Below, one piece after another: positions 9,278 to 17,769 of a stretch of 64,000 nucleotides of DNA. The DNA comes from Azonexus sp. (GTDB taxonomy: Bacteria > Pseudomonadota > Gammaproteobacteria > Burkholderiales > Rhodocyclaceae). The stretch's first letter is position 1. Every line of letters starts with the position of its first letter. The stretch spans positions 51,967 through 115,966 of the forward strand of contig JAIRKE010000074.1 of assembly GCA_031260295.1 (NCBI GenBank). The letters are read 5' to 3'. The notes under the pieces are model-generated. The model saw nothing but the letters and a program-made list of their open reading frames with translations, searched no databases and was not told where the DNA came from. A program made the position numbers and the translations under genes.

Positions 9278-9283
9278 ATTATA
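9278..9283 (-). promoter_or_regulatory. Candidate -10 element of the flhB operon promoter
   Basis: A perfect TATAAT on the minus strand in the AT-rich leader of flhB. It lies downstream of the cheA terminator and upstream of the flhB ATG. The sequence 17 bases further upstream is T/A-rich but has no convincing TTGACA, so the promoter may need an activator. No sigma-54 GG-N10-GC or sigma-28 consensus was seen here. Confidence 0.45.
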
Positions 9284-9384
9284 GGAAAAAACCAAGAAAA
9301 TTAAATAGGTACGAGTGTTTTTTTAGCTGGTTTATGAAGTGTTGCCCACAAGCTCATGACAACATGGTTAACCCGCAAAAAGAA

Positions 9385-9406
9385 GAGAGGGGGCAAGCCC
9401 CCTCTC
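9385..9406 (-). terminator. Intrinsic terminator after cheA
   Basis: GAGAGGGGG pairs with CCCCCTCTC around a CAAG/CTTG loop. On the minus strand the stem is followed by TTCTTTTT. It ends the cheV-cheY-cheZ-cheA transcript and separates it from the flhB operon. Confidence 0.85.
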
Positions 9407-9433
9407 AACTCATTCGTTAGCGAAAAATGCGAA

Positions 9434-11377
9434 TCAGGCGGCTGCCAGCGCCCGCAAGCTGGCGGCCATGTCGGGATGTTGGCCGAGATCTGCCAGTAGC
9501 TCCTTCATGTCCAGGATCAGCACGATCTGCCCGTTGGACAATGTCGTGACGCCAGCCACGCCCTTCGGGCGGAAATCCTCAAGCGACTTGATGACCGCGT
9601 CGTCGCGGCCGGCGAAGCTGTCGACCGCCAGGATGAAACTGCGCTCGGCGGTCTGCATGAACACGCCGTACTCCGGGTAACGCGCGAGCGGCCAGCCGAG
9701 CAGACGGGCCAACGAAATCACCGGCAACACCTCGCCGCGGACGACCAACGTCTCCTTGCCACCGACTTCCTGGACGCGCTCCCGTTCAATCGGCAGGATT
9801 TCGCGCACCAGCGACAGCGGCAGCGCGAACGGCTGATCCCCGAGCAACACCAGCAATACCGGCAGGATGGCCAAGGTCAGCGGCAGGGAAATCATGATCA
9901 CCGAGCCCTTGCCCGGTTCCGAACGGATCTCGATCGAGCCGTTGAGTTTCTGGATATTAGTCTGCACCACATCCATGCCGACGCCGCGGCCGGACACGTC
10001 GGAAATCTCGGATTTGGTCGAGAAGCCCGGCAGGAGAATCAGGTTCAGACTTTGCCGCTCGTCGAGGGTATTCGCCTCCTCCTCGGAAATCAGCCCCTTC
10101 TCGACCGCCTTGGCGCGGATGCGCTCGGCGCTGATGCCTTTACCGTCGTCGGCGATGATCAGGACGATGTGATCGCCTTCTTGACGCGCCTCGAGGCGGA
10201 CCAGGCTTTTCGCCGGCTTGCCGGCGGCTTGGCGCTCGAGCGGCATCTCGACGCCGTGATCGACGGCATTGCGGATCAGGTGAATCAGCGGATCGGCCAG
10301 ATCCTCGATCATCGTCTTGTCGACTTCGGTTTCCTCGCCGGCCAGCACCAGTTCGACATCCTTGCCGAGCTGCCGGGCGAGATCGCGGGCGATGCGCGGA
10401 TATTTCTGGAACAGCCGGCCGATCGGCTGCATCCGCGTCTTCATCACCGAATTCTGCAGGTCGGATACCAACAGGTCGAGTTGGCTGACTGCCTGATCGA
10501 GCGCATGCAGGGTTTCCGAATCGTTCTTGCCGGCCAGGATGTCGGCGCGCAGGCTGGTCAGGCGGTTCTTGGTCAGGCCGATTTCGCCGGACAGGTTCAG
10601 CACCTGGTCGAGGCGCGAGGTATCGACACGGATGGTGCTTTCCCGCCCGCCCCGCTCTTCGGCTCGCCGTGCCGAGGTCGGCTGACCACCCGGCCGATCG
10701 GTGGCCCGTCGACCGAACGGCGACGGCGTTCCCGGCGGATCGCCCGCCACCGGCGCAACCGCGCCGGCAGGCGCCGGAGCTGGAGCCGGCGCCGCCTCAG
10801 CCTTGGTAATCAATTCCCCTTGCGTGACAGCCGCCCCGGCCGGCTGGCCGGTCAAAGTCGCATGCAGCGCTTGCCAGTCCGGCTCGCCGCCGGAACCCGG
10901 CGGCGCCGATGCTGCCGCCTTGGCCGGCACCGGTTCGGCCGGCGGCGCCGACGCAGAGGCGGGCGGCGGCGCGGCACCCGGCATTTGGCCGCTCAAGGCC
11001 CCCTGCAAGGCGGCGATGACCGTCGGATCGGCCGGTTGCGGCATCACCATTTGGCCCAATTCGCCGAACATGTCGCGCACCCCTTTGGTGGCGGCCATGA
11101 TGACATCCATCAGTTCCGGCGTCAGTTCCAGCTCGCCATTGCGCAAGCGGTCGAACAGGTTCTCGGTCAAATGGCACAGCGTCACCAGTTCGCTGGCGTT
11201 GAGGAAACCGGCGCCGCCCTTGACGGTGTGAAAACCGCGAAAAATGTCGTTCAACAGACCACGGTCGTCAGGCATCCGCTCCAGATCGACCAGCTTGTTG
11301 TCCACATCGGAAAGCAGATCGTAGGCTTCTTGCAGAAAATCCTGCAGAAGGTCCTCCATCCCGGCGAAATCACTCAT
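9434..11377 (-). CDS. cheA: Chemotaxis histidine kinase CheA (first copy)
   Basis: A 647-residue sensor kinase that phosphorylates CheY and CheB in response to chemoreceptors. The HPt domain has the phospho-accepting histidine at residue 50 in FRGFHTVKGGAGF. A long Pro/Ala-rich linker (about 130-235) replaces a clear P2 domain. The dimerisation domain starts near STIRVDTSRLDQVLNLSGE. The kinase domain shows HLIRNAVDHGVE (N box), ADDGKGIS (G1) and SGRGVGMDVV (G2), and a CheW-like regulatory domain ends the protein. It is the last gene of a set with cheV, cheV, cheY and cheZ, before a strong terminator. A second, differently built CheA is encoded at 20662-22932, so two kinases may feed the same or separate outputs. 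Confidence 0.95.
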   Translation of the reverse strand: MSDFAGMEDLLQDFLQEAYDLLSDVDNKLVDLERMPDDRGLLNDIFRGFHTVKGGAGFLNASELVTLCHLTENLFDRLRNGELELTPELMDVIMAATKGVRDMFGELGQMVMPQPADPTVIAALQGALSGQMPGAAPPPASASAPPAEPVPAKAAASAPPGSGGEPDWQALHATLTGQPAGAAVTQGELITKAEAAPAPAPAPAGAVAPVAGDPPGTPSPFGRRATDRPGGQPTSARRAEERGGRESTIRVDTSRLDQVLNLSGEIGLTKNRLTSLRADILAGKNDSETLHALDQAVSQLDLLVSDLQNSVMKTRMQPIGRLFQKYPRIARDLARQLGKDVELVLAGEETEVDKTMIEDLADPLIHLIRNAVDHGVEMPLERQAAGKPAKSLVRLEARQEGDHIVLIIADDGKGISAERIRAKAVEKGLISEEEANTLDERQSLNLILLPGFSTKSEISDVSGRGVGMDVVQTNIQKLNGSIEIRSEPGKGSVIMISLPLTLAILPVLLVLLGDQPFALPLSLVREILPIERERVQEVGGKETLVVRGEVLPVISLARLLGWPLARYPEYGVFMQTAERSFILAVDSFAGRDDAVIKSLEDFRPKGVAGVTTLSNGQIVLILDMKELLADLGQHPDMAASLRALAAA

Positions 11378-11389
11378 CGTCGCTCTCCC

Positions 11390-12235
11390 TCAAAAGCCGA
11401 GGCTGTCGAGCAGGTCGTCTACCTGCGCTTGATTGACCACCACGTCGGTTCGCCCTGCGGCATTGACCACCGGCCCATTCATCAGGTTGTTCAGTTCATC
11501 GGTCCGCTTGGTGTCGGGAACCGTTTCGAGCAGCGCGCCCATCAGGCCCGACTCCAGTTCCTGGGCCAGGGCGACGATCTTCTTGATCACCTGTCCGGTC
11601 AGATCCTGGAAATCCTGCGCCATCATGATTTCCGTCAGCTGGGCATGGGTCGCCCGGGTCTTTTCCGGCAACTGCTGATTCAGGAAAGCCCGGGTTTCGC
11701 TGGCCAGCGCCTTGAACTCGTCGGTTCCCAGTTGATTGGCGAAAACCTTATCCCAGCGGGAGCCGAGCGCGCGCGAGCTATTTTCGATATCTTCCACCAA
11801 CGGATTGGCGACATCGGTGGCATTGAGCACGCGGCAGGCTGCCTGTTCGGTCAGGTTGGCAACGTAGGCCAAGCGATCCTTGGCATCCGGCAGGGCCGAG
11901 ACTGTCTTTTCGAGCAGCTTGTCGTAGCCGAGCTGGCCCAGAGTGTCGTGCAGAGCGCGCGCCATCTGACCGATACGATTGAACACTGCCTCCTGCTTCG
12001 GCCAGGTTTCGCCTGCCGCAGCACCAACCGCAGGCGTCTCCACCGGTTCCGCAGCAGCAGCCCCGGCAGTTTCTGCCGAGACGCTGTCGAACAGGGCCTG
12101 CAAGTCATCGCTGTCGCCGGCCGCTGCCGCTGCGGCAGTCGGCGCGGGTTGCGGCGCAGGCGCGGGCGCCGGTGGGGTGGAGGCGATCGAGTCGAACAGG
12201 GCTTCGAGTTCGTTGGAATCATTGCTTGCCGTCAT
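11390..12235 (-). CDS. cheZ: CheY-P phosphatase CheZ with repeated N-terminal acidic motifs
   Basis: A 281-residue phosphatase that removes the phosphoryl group from CheY. The catalytic segment AQDFQDLTGQVIKK places the active aspartate and glutamine at D211 and Q215. The C-terminus QVDDLLDSLGF is the CheY-binding peptide typical of CheZ. The protein is longer than the roughly 215 residues of E. coli CheZ because of an Ala/Pro-rich N-terminal extension, in which ELEALFDS (9-16) and DDLQALFDS (43-51) resemble each other and the C-terminal CheY-binding tail. The gene lies just downstream of cheY (9-base gap) and upstream of cheA. Confidence 0.94.
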   Translation of the reverse strand: MTASNDSNELEALFDSIASTPPAPAPAPQPAPTAAAAAAGDSDDLQALFDSVSAETAGAAAAEPVETPAVGAAAGETWPKQEAVFNRIGQMARALHDTLGQLGYDKLLEKTVSALPDAKDRLAYVANLTEQAACRVLNATDVANPLVEDIENSSRALGSRWDKVFANQLGTDEFKALASETRAFLNQQLPEKTRATHAQLTEIMMAQDFQDLTGQVIKKIVALAQELESGLMGALLETVPDTKRTDELNNLMNGPVVNAAGRTDVVVNQAQVDDLLDSLGF

Positions 12236-12244
12236 GATACCTCC

Positions 12245-12640
12245 TTAGGCCTGTCCCATTTTCTCGAAAATTTTGTTCAGCTTTTCGGACAAGGTTCCGG
12301 CTGTGAACGGCTTGACGATGTAGCCGCTCGCTCCGGCCTGGGCAGCGGCGATGATGTTCTCCTTCTTGGCTTCGGCAGTAATCATCAGCACCGGCAGGTG
12401 CTTGAGCGTCGGTGTCGCGCGGATAGTCTGCAGCAACGTCAGGCCATCCATGTTGGGCATGTTCCAGTCCGTGACGACGAACTCGAAGCCGCCACCTTGC
12501 AGTTTCTGCAGCGCGATGGCTCCGTCCTCGGCCTCGTCCACGTTGGTAAAACCGAGTTCCTTCAGCAAATTGCGAACGATCCGACGCATCGTCGAGAAGT
12601 CGTCCACCACCAGGAATCTCATTTTTGGATCTGCAGCCAT
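12245..12640 (-). CDS. cheY: Chemotaxis response regulator CheY (first copy)
   Basis: A 131-residue single-domain receiver that binds the flagellar switch when phosphorylated. The acidic pocket ([18 protein letters not shown]), the phospho-acceptor aspartate in [12 protein letters not shown], the switch threonine in [13 protein letters not shown] and the lysine in YIVKPF are all present. It closely resembles enteric CheY, including the [18 protein letters not shown] stretch. Its immediate neighbour is cheZ, so this is the likely motor-output CheY. The ATG at 12640 gives the standard length. Confidence 0.96.
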   Translation of the reverse strand: MAADPKMRFLVVDDFSTMRRIVRNLLKELGFTNVDEAEDGAIALQKLQGGGFEFVVTDWNMPNMDGLTLLQTIRATPTLKHLPVLMITAEAKKENIIAAAQAGASGYIVKPFTAGTLSEKLNKIFEKMGQA

Positions 12641-12660
12641 GGAGTGCTCCGAAGTTTTTC

Positions 12661-13602
12661 CTATTGTCTTTCAATGAGCGGGCGCAAGGTATCGGCCAGC
12701 GCCTCGGCGTCGAACTTGGCAACATAGGCATCGACGCCCACCGCCTTGCCCATCGCCCGGTTGGCCTCCGAAGACAGCGACGAATGCATGACGACCGGCA
12801 CGCCATCGAAACGCGGGTCGGACTTGATGTTCTTGGTCAGCACGTAGCCGTCCATTTCCGGCATTTCGGCATCGACCAGGATCAGGCGAATCTCGTCACG
12901 GATGTTGCGGCCACTTTGCTGCACATGGGCGACAATGCCCTGCAGCCGGGTCCAGGCTTCCAGGCCGTTGGTCGCATGCTTGTGGCGCACGCCGAGTTTG
13001 TCCAGCACTTCGGCGATCTTGCGCCGCGCCACGATCGAATCATCGACGAAGAACACGCTGGTATCGGGGGCCACGCGGGCCGGCGGGATATCGACGATCA
13101 TCACTTCGCCGAAGGCATTGGCGAGAATCTGCTCGACATCGAGAATGGAAACCAGCCCACCGTCCTCCATGTCAATGACCGCGGTAATCAGGCCCTGATT
13201 GCTGGAGAGTACGCTTTCTGGCGCCTTGACCCGCTCCCAGTCGACGCGAATGATGCGATCGACTTCATGGACGAGAAAACCCAAGGTGCGCTTCGAGTAC
13301 TCGGCAACCATCATGGTCTTGCCCAAGCCGACCGGCACCCCGTCGAGCTGCATGAAGGAGGCCAGCGACAGCACCGGAATGACGTTGCCGCGCAGCGAGA
13401 TCAGGCCCTCGACGCCACGCGGCATATTCGGCGTCTTAGTGATATGCGGCGTGCGCCCGACCTCGCGCACCTTGAAGACATTGATGCCGAAAATTTCGCG
13501 GGTGCCCAGCGAGAACAGCAGAATCTCCATCTTGTTGGAGCCTGCGAGGCGGGTACGCGCATCGACGCTATCGAGTAGATTCTTGCTTTCGACGAGATCC
13601 AT
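12661..13602 (-). CDS. cheV: CheV-type coupling protein (CheW-receiver), second of a tandem pair
   Basis: A 313-residue scaffold protein. The N-terminal CheW-like domain ([20 protein letters not shown], then [13 protein letters not shown]) couples receptors to CheA. The C-terminal receiver domain ([42 protein letters not shown]) can be phosphorylated and is thought to mediate adaptation. The start at 13602 was chosen because AAGGGAG lies six bases upstream; a TTG two codons earlier is less likely. The paralogue directly upstream in the operon has the same layout, so the pair arose by tandem duplication or was recruited together. Confidence 0.93.
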   Translation of the reverse strand: MDLVESKNLLDSVDARTRLAGSNKMEILLFSLGTREIFGINVFKVREVGRTPHITKTPNMPRGVEGLISLRGNVIPVLSLASFMQLDGVPVGLGKTMMVAEYSKRTLGFLVHEVDRIIRVDWERVKAPESVLSSNQGLITAVIDMEDGGLVSILDVEQILANAFGEVMIVDIPPARVAPDTSVFFVDDSIVARRKIAEVLDKLGVRHKHATNGLEAWTRLQGIVAHVQQSGRNIRDEIRLILVDAEMPEMDGYVLTKNIKSDPRFDGVPVVMHSSLSSEANRAMGKAVGVDAYVAKFDAEALADTLRPLIERQ

Positions 13603-13621
13603 GGACAACTCCCTTGAGAAC

Positions 13622-14590
13622 TCAGGCCGCCGGAGCCGCTTCGCCGGTCACGCCGAGGCGGCGCGCCAAGGTTTCGGACAGGCGCTGCGGCTCGAACTTG
13701 GGAACGTATTCGTCAACGCCGACCGACTGCCCGAGCTTCTGGTTGGACATCCCGGACAGGGAGGAATGCATGATGATCGGAATGTTGCTGAAGCGCGGAT
13801 CCGACTTGATTCGCTTGGTCAGCATATAGCCATCCATTTCCGGCATTTCGATATCGGTCAGAACCAGGTTGATGAAATTGGACACCGGCTGGTTGACCGA
13901 CTTGGCGTAAGCCGCCGTTTTTTCCATTTCTTCCCACATGTGCATGCCGTTGACCGCGCTGACGCCCTTGATGCCCATCACCGCCAGCGTCTTTTCGATC
14001 TGCTTGCGCGCCACGCTGGAATCGTCGCAGTAATAAACCGTGGCATCCGGCCGTTCCAGCGGCACGACGCCGCGGAACATTGCCTCGTTGTCGATCGAGG
14101 TGGTTTCCGAGAGCACTTTCTCGACGTCCATCATCATCACCAGACGTCCATCCTCAAGCTCGGTCACCGCCGTGACCAGACCGCCGGTCTGGGCCGTCAA
14201 CATCTCCGGCGGCACCCGCATCTTGCTCCAATCGAGGCGGAGAATGGTATCGACTCCTTCGACCAGGAAGCCTTGGGTATGGCCGTTATACTCGGTGACG
14301 ATCATGATTTCGCGCGGCGTCCCGGTATTGACGCCAGCATATTTGGCCAGATCGATGACCGGCACCAGCGCGCCGCGCAGACTGACCATGCCCTCGACCG
14401 ACTCCGGCATTTCCGGCGCCGCCGTGATCATCGGCGTGCGCATCACCTCGCGGACCTTGAATACATTGATGCCATAAGTCTCGCGACGCCCGGTCCGCTG
14501 ATCCACGCCGAGAAAGAACAACAAAATCTCAAGCTTGTTGGTTCCGGCAAGCTTGGTCCGCGCATCGATATTCTTCAGCAACTCTGACAT
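13622..14590 (-). CDS. cheV: CheV-type coupling protein (CheW-receiver), first of a tandem pair
   Basis: A 322-residue CheW-receiver protein. The CheW-like part has [13 protein letters not shown] and EGMVSLRGALVPVIDLAKY. The receiver shows VYYCDDSSVARKQIEK, NLVLTDIEMPEMDG, IIMHSSLSG and VPKF. Two ATGs, at 14596 and 14590, are possible; GAGGGA lies six bases before the second, so MSELLKNIDARTKL is the likely start. It leads a transcript with the second cheV, cheY, cheZ and cheA. Compared with its twin it has a DQRTGRRET insertion in the CheW part and an Ala-rich tail. Two CheV proteins beside a CheA that has no adjacent cheW suggest they serve as its couplers (inference). Confidence 0.93.
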   Translation of the reverse strand: MSELLKNIDARTKLAGTNKLEILLFFLGVDQRTGRRETYGINVFKVREVMRTPMITAAPEMPESVEGMVSLRGALVPVIDLAKYAGVNTGTPREIMIVTEYNGHTQGFLVEGVDTILRLDWSKMRVPPEMLTAQTGGLVTAVTELEDGRLVMMMDVEKVLSETTSIDNEAMFRGVVPLERPDATVYYCDDSSVARKQIEKTLAVMGIKGVSAVNGMHMWEEMEKTAAYAKSVNQPVSNFINLVLTDIEMPEMDGYMLTKRIKSDPRFSNIPIIMHSSLSGMSNQKLGQSVGVDEYVPKFEPQRLSETLARRLGVTGEAAPAA

Positions 14591-14614
14591 CGTCATTCCC
14601 TCGCACTGCTGGCA

Positions 14615-14644
14615 ATCGGCCGATTACTCTCACTATCGGCCGAG
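14615..14644. repeat. Two copies of the palindrome TCGGCCGA upstream of cheV
   Basis: ATCGGCCGAT and TATCGGCCGA are spaced 20 bases centre to centre, about 30-50 bases before the cheV start. Each core is a perfect palindrome. They could be an operator; part of the sequence also resembles a sigma-28 -10 (GCCGATAG), but no matching -35 was found. Confidence 0.4.
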
Positions 14645-14744
14645 AAGGGCCAAGAATACACGTTTTTCAACCCCCGACAAACGCGACAGCCAAGAACTGC
14701 CGGGAAACCGGACATCCCGGGATTCTCCGGGGGCAGTAGAAGGT

Positions 14745-15050
14745 TCAGGAAATCGGGAACAATTTACCAAAATTTGCTATATCGAGTACCTGCTTGACAT
14801 TACCCCGCACCCCGGTCAGCGCAACTTCCTTGCCGACCCCGCCGAGCTTGTCGCGCAGCATCAACAGCATACCGAGCGCCGAACTGTCGAGATAGTCGAC
14901 GCCCGAAAAATCGACCACCACCGCCTGCACGTCAGCATCCGCAACCAACGGCTCGTAGGCGCTACGGAATTCACGGTGGGTATTGAAATCGAAACGGCCG
15001 GCCAGTTTGACCACAGCCTTGCCGGCATCCTTGCTAATGCTTGCTTGCAT
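14745..15050 (-). CDS. STAS-domain anti-sigma-factor-antagonist-like protein
   Basis: A 101-residue protein consisting of one STAS domain, the fold of SpoIIAA-type anti-anti-sigma factors. It has AVVKLAGRFDF, VVVDFSGVDYLDSSALGML with the serine pair that is phosphorylated in this family, and a final helix. It lies alone between cheB and cheV with about 115 bases upstream and 150 downstream. No partner kinase or phosphatase is seen in the window, so its target is unknown. In other bacteria such proteins sit in motility or biofilm partner-switch systems; a link to the surrounding chemotaxis genes is inferred only from position. Confidence 0.85.
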   Translation of the reverse strand: MQASISKDAGKAVVKLAGRFDFNTHREFRSAYEPLVADADVQAVVVDFSGVDYLDSSALGMLLMLRDKLGGVGKEVALTGVRGNVKQVLDIANFGKLFPIS

Positions 15051-15166
15051 TGGGAGTCCCGTTGTTCAGTTGGTTGTCATTGCACATAGTTTAAACCTTT
15101 GGCCATAGGCAACAAGCCCGTCCCGGTGCTTGGCTCGTAGTCCCCAATCGATGGCGAAAGCATCGG

Positions 15167-16225
15167 TCAGCGGGTCACGGCCAGCACGCGCCGGGCAATA
15201 TCGCCGAGCGGCCACTGCTCTTCGACGGCGCCGACCAGGAAAGCCTCGCGCGGCATGCCGTAGACAACGCAACTGGCTTCGTCCTGGCCAAAGGTCTGAG
15301 CACCGGCCCGGCGCATGCGCAGCAGACCCTGGGCGCCGTCCTTGCCCATGCCGGTGAGGATGACGCCAACGGCCAGGCGCCCGACCAGGGCCGCGGCCGA
15401 ATCGAACAGGACATCGACCGACGGGCGATGGCGATTGACCGGCGGCGTGCTCAGCAGTTCGGTGAGATAGCCGGCGGGGCCGCGGCGGATTTGCAGGTGG
15501 GAGTGGCCCGGCGCGATGTAAACGGTCCCCGGCTCGACCTTCTCGTTGCCCTGTGCTTCAAGGATGCGTGGCGCGCACAGGCCGTCGAGGCGACGGGCGA
15601 AGGAAGCGGTGAAAGCTTCCGGCATGTGCTGGACGATCAGGGTTGGCGGGCAATCGGCGGGAAAGCCGAGGAGCAGTTCCTTGAGCGCCTCAGTTCCGCC
15701 GGTCGAAGCGCCGACGAAAACGATCCGCCCGTTGCCGCCGCCTCGCCCACCGCCATTCCCGACCGGCGGCGCCGGCATCTGCGCCGCCGGCGGGGCGAAC
15801 ACGGCCGCCCCCTGGCGGCGCAGACGCGCTCCCTTGGCGGCACGAATTTTGTCGGCCAGTTCTTCGGCGTAATCGTCGAGGCGCCGTCCGTCGGCGCGCG
15901 GTTTGCCGATGAAGTCGACGGCGCCCAGCTCCAGCGCCTTCAGGGTCGTTTCCGAACCGGCCTCGGTAAAGGACGAGACCATCACCACCGGTATCGGCCG
16001 CAAGCGCATCAGGCGATCGAGAAACTCGATACCGTCCATCCCCGGCATATGGAAGTCCAGCGTCACGACGTCGGGATTGAGAAGCTTGATCATTTCCCGC
16101 GCCGCCGTAGCGTCTGGCGCGCAGCCGGCGACTTCGAGATCGGGGGTGGCGTTGATCATTTCGCTGAGCACTCTCCGCATCAGCGCAGAGTCATCGACGA
16201 TCAGGACGCGAATCTTATTCGGCAT
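15167..16225 (-). CDS. cheB: Chemoreceptor methylesterase/deamidase CheB
   Basis: A 352-residue enzyme that removes methyl groups from chemoreceptors during adaptation. The receiver domain ([14 protein letters not shown], phospho-acceptor D57 in [17 protein letters not shown]) is joined by a Gly/Pro-rich linker to the esterase domain. The catalytic serine is in [10 protein letters not shown], the histidine in VQHMPEAF and the aspartate in [19 protein letters not shown] precedes the ATG closely. It is the last gene of the cluster beginning with motA, behind cheD and cheR, and probably serves the receptor encoded at 17770-20127. Confidence 0.96.
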   Translation of the reverse strand: MPNKIRVLIVDDSALMRRVLSEMINATPDLEVAGCAPDATAAREMIKLLNPDVVTLDFHMPGMDGIEFLDRLMRLRPIPVVMVSSFTEAGSETTLKALELGAVDFIGKPRADGRRLDDYAEELADKIRAAKGARLRRQGAAVFAPPAAQMPAPPVGNGGGRGGGNGRIVFVGASTGGTEALKELLLGFPADCPPTLIVQHMPEAFTASFARRLDGLCAPRILEAQGNEKVEPGTVYIAPGHSHLQIRRGPAGYLTELLSTPPVNRHRPSVDVLFDSAAALVGRLAVGVILTGMGKDGAQGLLRMRRAGAQTFGQDEASCVVYGMPREAFLVGAVEEQWPLGDIARRVLAVTR

Positions 16226-16265
16226 AGCTCTCCATCAGCATGGGTGGAAAATCGGTCGTGACCGA

Positions 16266-16871
16266 TCATATGAACAACTCGACATCGCCTTCGACCTTGG
16301 CACCGGCCAGCCGATCCTTGTAGGCCCGTTCGCGGCTGAACAAGGTGTCGTTGTGCACGCGGTGCAGCTTCTTGACCAAGGCCCGGCCGGAATCGGAAAA
16401 GTAATAGACTTTGCGCGGATACGAATCCAGCAGGTCCTTGGCCACCACGGGAATCTTCTCGGTTTTCAGGTAGTCGAGCACGAACTCGGCGTTGCGCATC
16501 CCGACATTGCTGCTGACCAGGCCGGTGAGCACGGCGCCGCCGCCGAACACCTTGGCTTCAAGCCGGTTGCGCCGGGCGCCCGATTTCAGCAGTTGGTTGA
16601 TCAGCACCTCCATCGCGTAGGTGCCGTAGCGTGCGGAAGAGCCGAAATGCTCGCGGCCGCCGTCATCGGGCAGCATGAAATGGTTCATCCCGCCGACGCC
16701 GGTCTCGCTGTCGCGGATGCAGGCGGCGACGCAGGAGCCGAGTACGGTGACGAGCAGCATGCCGCGGGTGGACACGAAATATTCGCCGGGCAGAATCTTC
16801 GCCGCATCGACCTGGAAATACCGGTCGTAATAGCAGTTCTCGGCAAGGTTTTCGTTGTAGGCGTAGCGCAC
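16266..16871 (-). CDS. cheD: Chemoreceptor glutamine deamidase CheD
   Basis: A 201-residue deamidase that converts receptor glutamines to glutamates. The catalytic cysteine lies in VLGSCVAACI and the histidine in GGMNHFMLP, both standard for CheD. The start is a GTG with AAGG eight bases upstream, and the stop is 40 bases from cheB. The order cheR-cheD-cheB is common in proteobacteria. The residues after about 170 (RERAYKDRLAGAKVEGD) are an ordinary polar tail. Confidence 0.95.
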   Translation of the reverse strand: MRYAYNENLAENCYYDRYFQVDAAKILPGEYFVSTRGMLLVTVLGSCVAACIRDSETGVGGMNHFMLPDDGGREHFGSSARYGTYAMEVLINQLLKSGARRNRLEAKVFGGGAVLTGLVSSNVGMRNAEFVLDYLKTEKIPVVAKDLLDSYPRKVYYFSDSGRALVKKLHRVHNDTLFSRERAYKDRLAGAKVEGDVELFI

Positions 16872-16882
16872 TGGCTGCCTTC

Positions 16883-17767
16883 TCAGCGCGACTTGGTCAG
16901 CGCATAGACCGTCTTGCCCAGCGAGCGGAAAAGATCGGCGGCATGCATGAAGCTTTCCGAATGGCCGGCAAACATCAGGCCGTCCGGCTGCATCATGGGA
17001 GCGAAACGGGCAAGAATCTTGTACTGCGTCGGCTTGTCGAAATAGATCATCACATTACGGCAAAAAATCACGTCGAGCGGCCCTTTCAGGGCATAGCTCG
17101 AATCGAGCAGATTGATGCGCTGGAACGTGATCAGCGCCTTCAGCTCCGGACGCACTGAAACATAGCCAGCCTGCGCGCCGGTGCCGCGCAAGAAGAAGCG
17201 GTGCAGGCGCTCGGGCGACAGCTTGTCGACCCGCTCCATCGGATAAACGCCCTTGCGCGCCGTCTCCAGCACGTTGGTATCGAGGTCGGAAGCGATGATC
17301 GAGACATGCGAGAGATTGCTGCCGAAGGTCTCAGCCACGGTTATCGCGATCGAGTATGGCTCCTCGCCGGTCGAAGCGGCCGAGCACCAGATGCGGATCT
17401 GGCGCTGCGTCCCGAGCTTCTGCAAATGCTCGGCGAAGATCGGGAAATGATGCGGCTCGCGGAAAAACGAGGTGAGATTGGTGGTCAGCGAATTGACGAA
17501 ACGCTCCCATTCGTCACCGCCGTTCTTCTCCAGCGCGTCCAGGTATTCGGCAAAGCTGTGGCAGCCGGTGGCGCGCAGGCGGCGGGCCAAGCGCGAATAG
17601 ACCATGTCCTGCTTGACCGGCGACAGGGAGATGCCGGCATGCTGATAGATCAGCTTGCGGACCCGCTCGAAATCGGCCGGCAGGAAGCTGAATTCCCGTG
17701 CTCCGCCATCGCGGCCGGGAATGGCCGCGGTAGCAGCGGGGAAGGTAAAACGAGGGGTATCGGCCAT
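16883..17767 (-). CDS. cheR: Chemoreceptor methyltransferase CheR
   Basis: A 294-residue S-adenosylmethionine-dependent methyltransferase that methylates receptor glutamates. The N-terminal helical domain (ADFERVRKLIYQHAGISL) is followed by the SAM-binding domain with NLTSFFRE, IWCSAASTGEEPYS and DVIFCRNVMIYF. The ATG at 17767 is two bases past the receptor stop and has GGGAGGAG nine bases upstream; an ATG six codons earlier overlaps the receptor gene. The receptor just upstream ends in a pentapeptide of the CheR-tethering type, so the pair is likely a functional unit. Confidence 0.95.
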   Translation of the reverse strand: MADTPRFTFPAATAAIPGRDGGAREFSFLPADFERVRKLIYQHAGISLSPVKQDMVYSRLARRLRATGCHSFAEYLDALEKNGGDEWERFVNSLTTNLTSFFREPHHFPIFAEHLQKLGTQRQIRIWCSAASTGEEPYSIAITVAETFGSNLSHVSIIASDLDTNVLETARKGVYPMERVDKLSPERLHRFFLRGTGAQAGYVSVRPELKALITFQRINLLDSSYALKGPLDVIFCRNVMIYFDKPTQYKILARFAPMMQPDGLMFAGHSESFMHAADLFRSLGKTVYALTKSR

Positions 17768-17769
17768 GA

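Noticed and set aside
10052-12727. An open frame of almost 900 codons on the + strand across cheA, cheZ and cheY
   Set aside because: It lies opposite three well-supported genes, is His/Arg/Gln-rich and matches no family. Long antisense frames are expected in high-GC coding DNA.
14620-14670. Sigma-28 promoter before cheV
   Set aside because: GCCGATAG resembles a sigma-28 -10, but the sequence at -35 spacing matches TAAAGTTT poorly.
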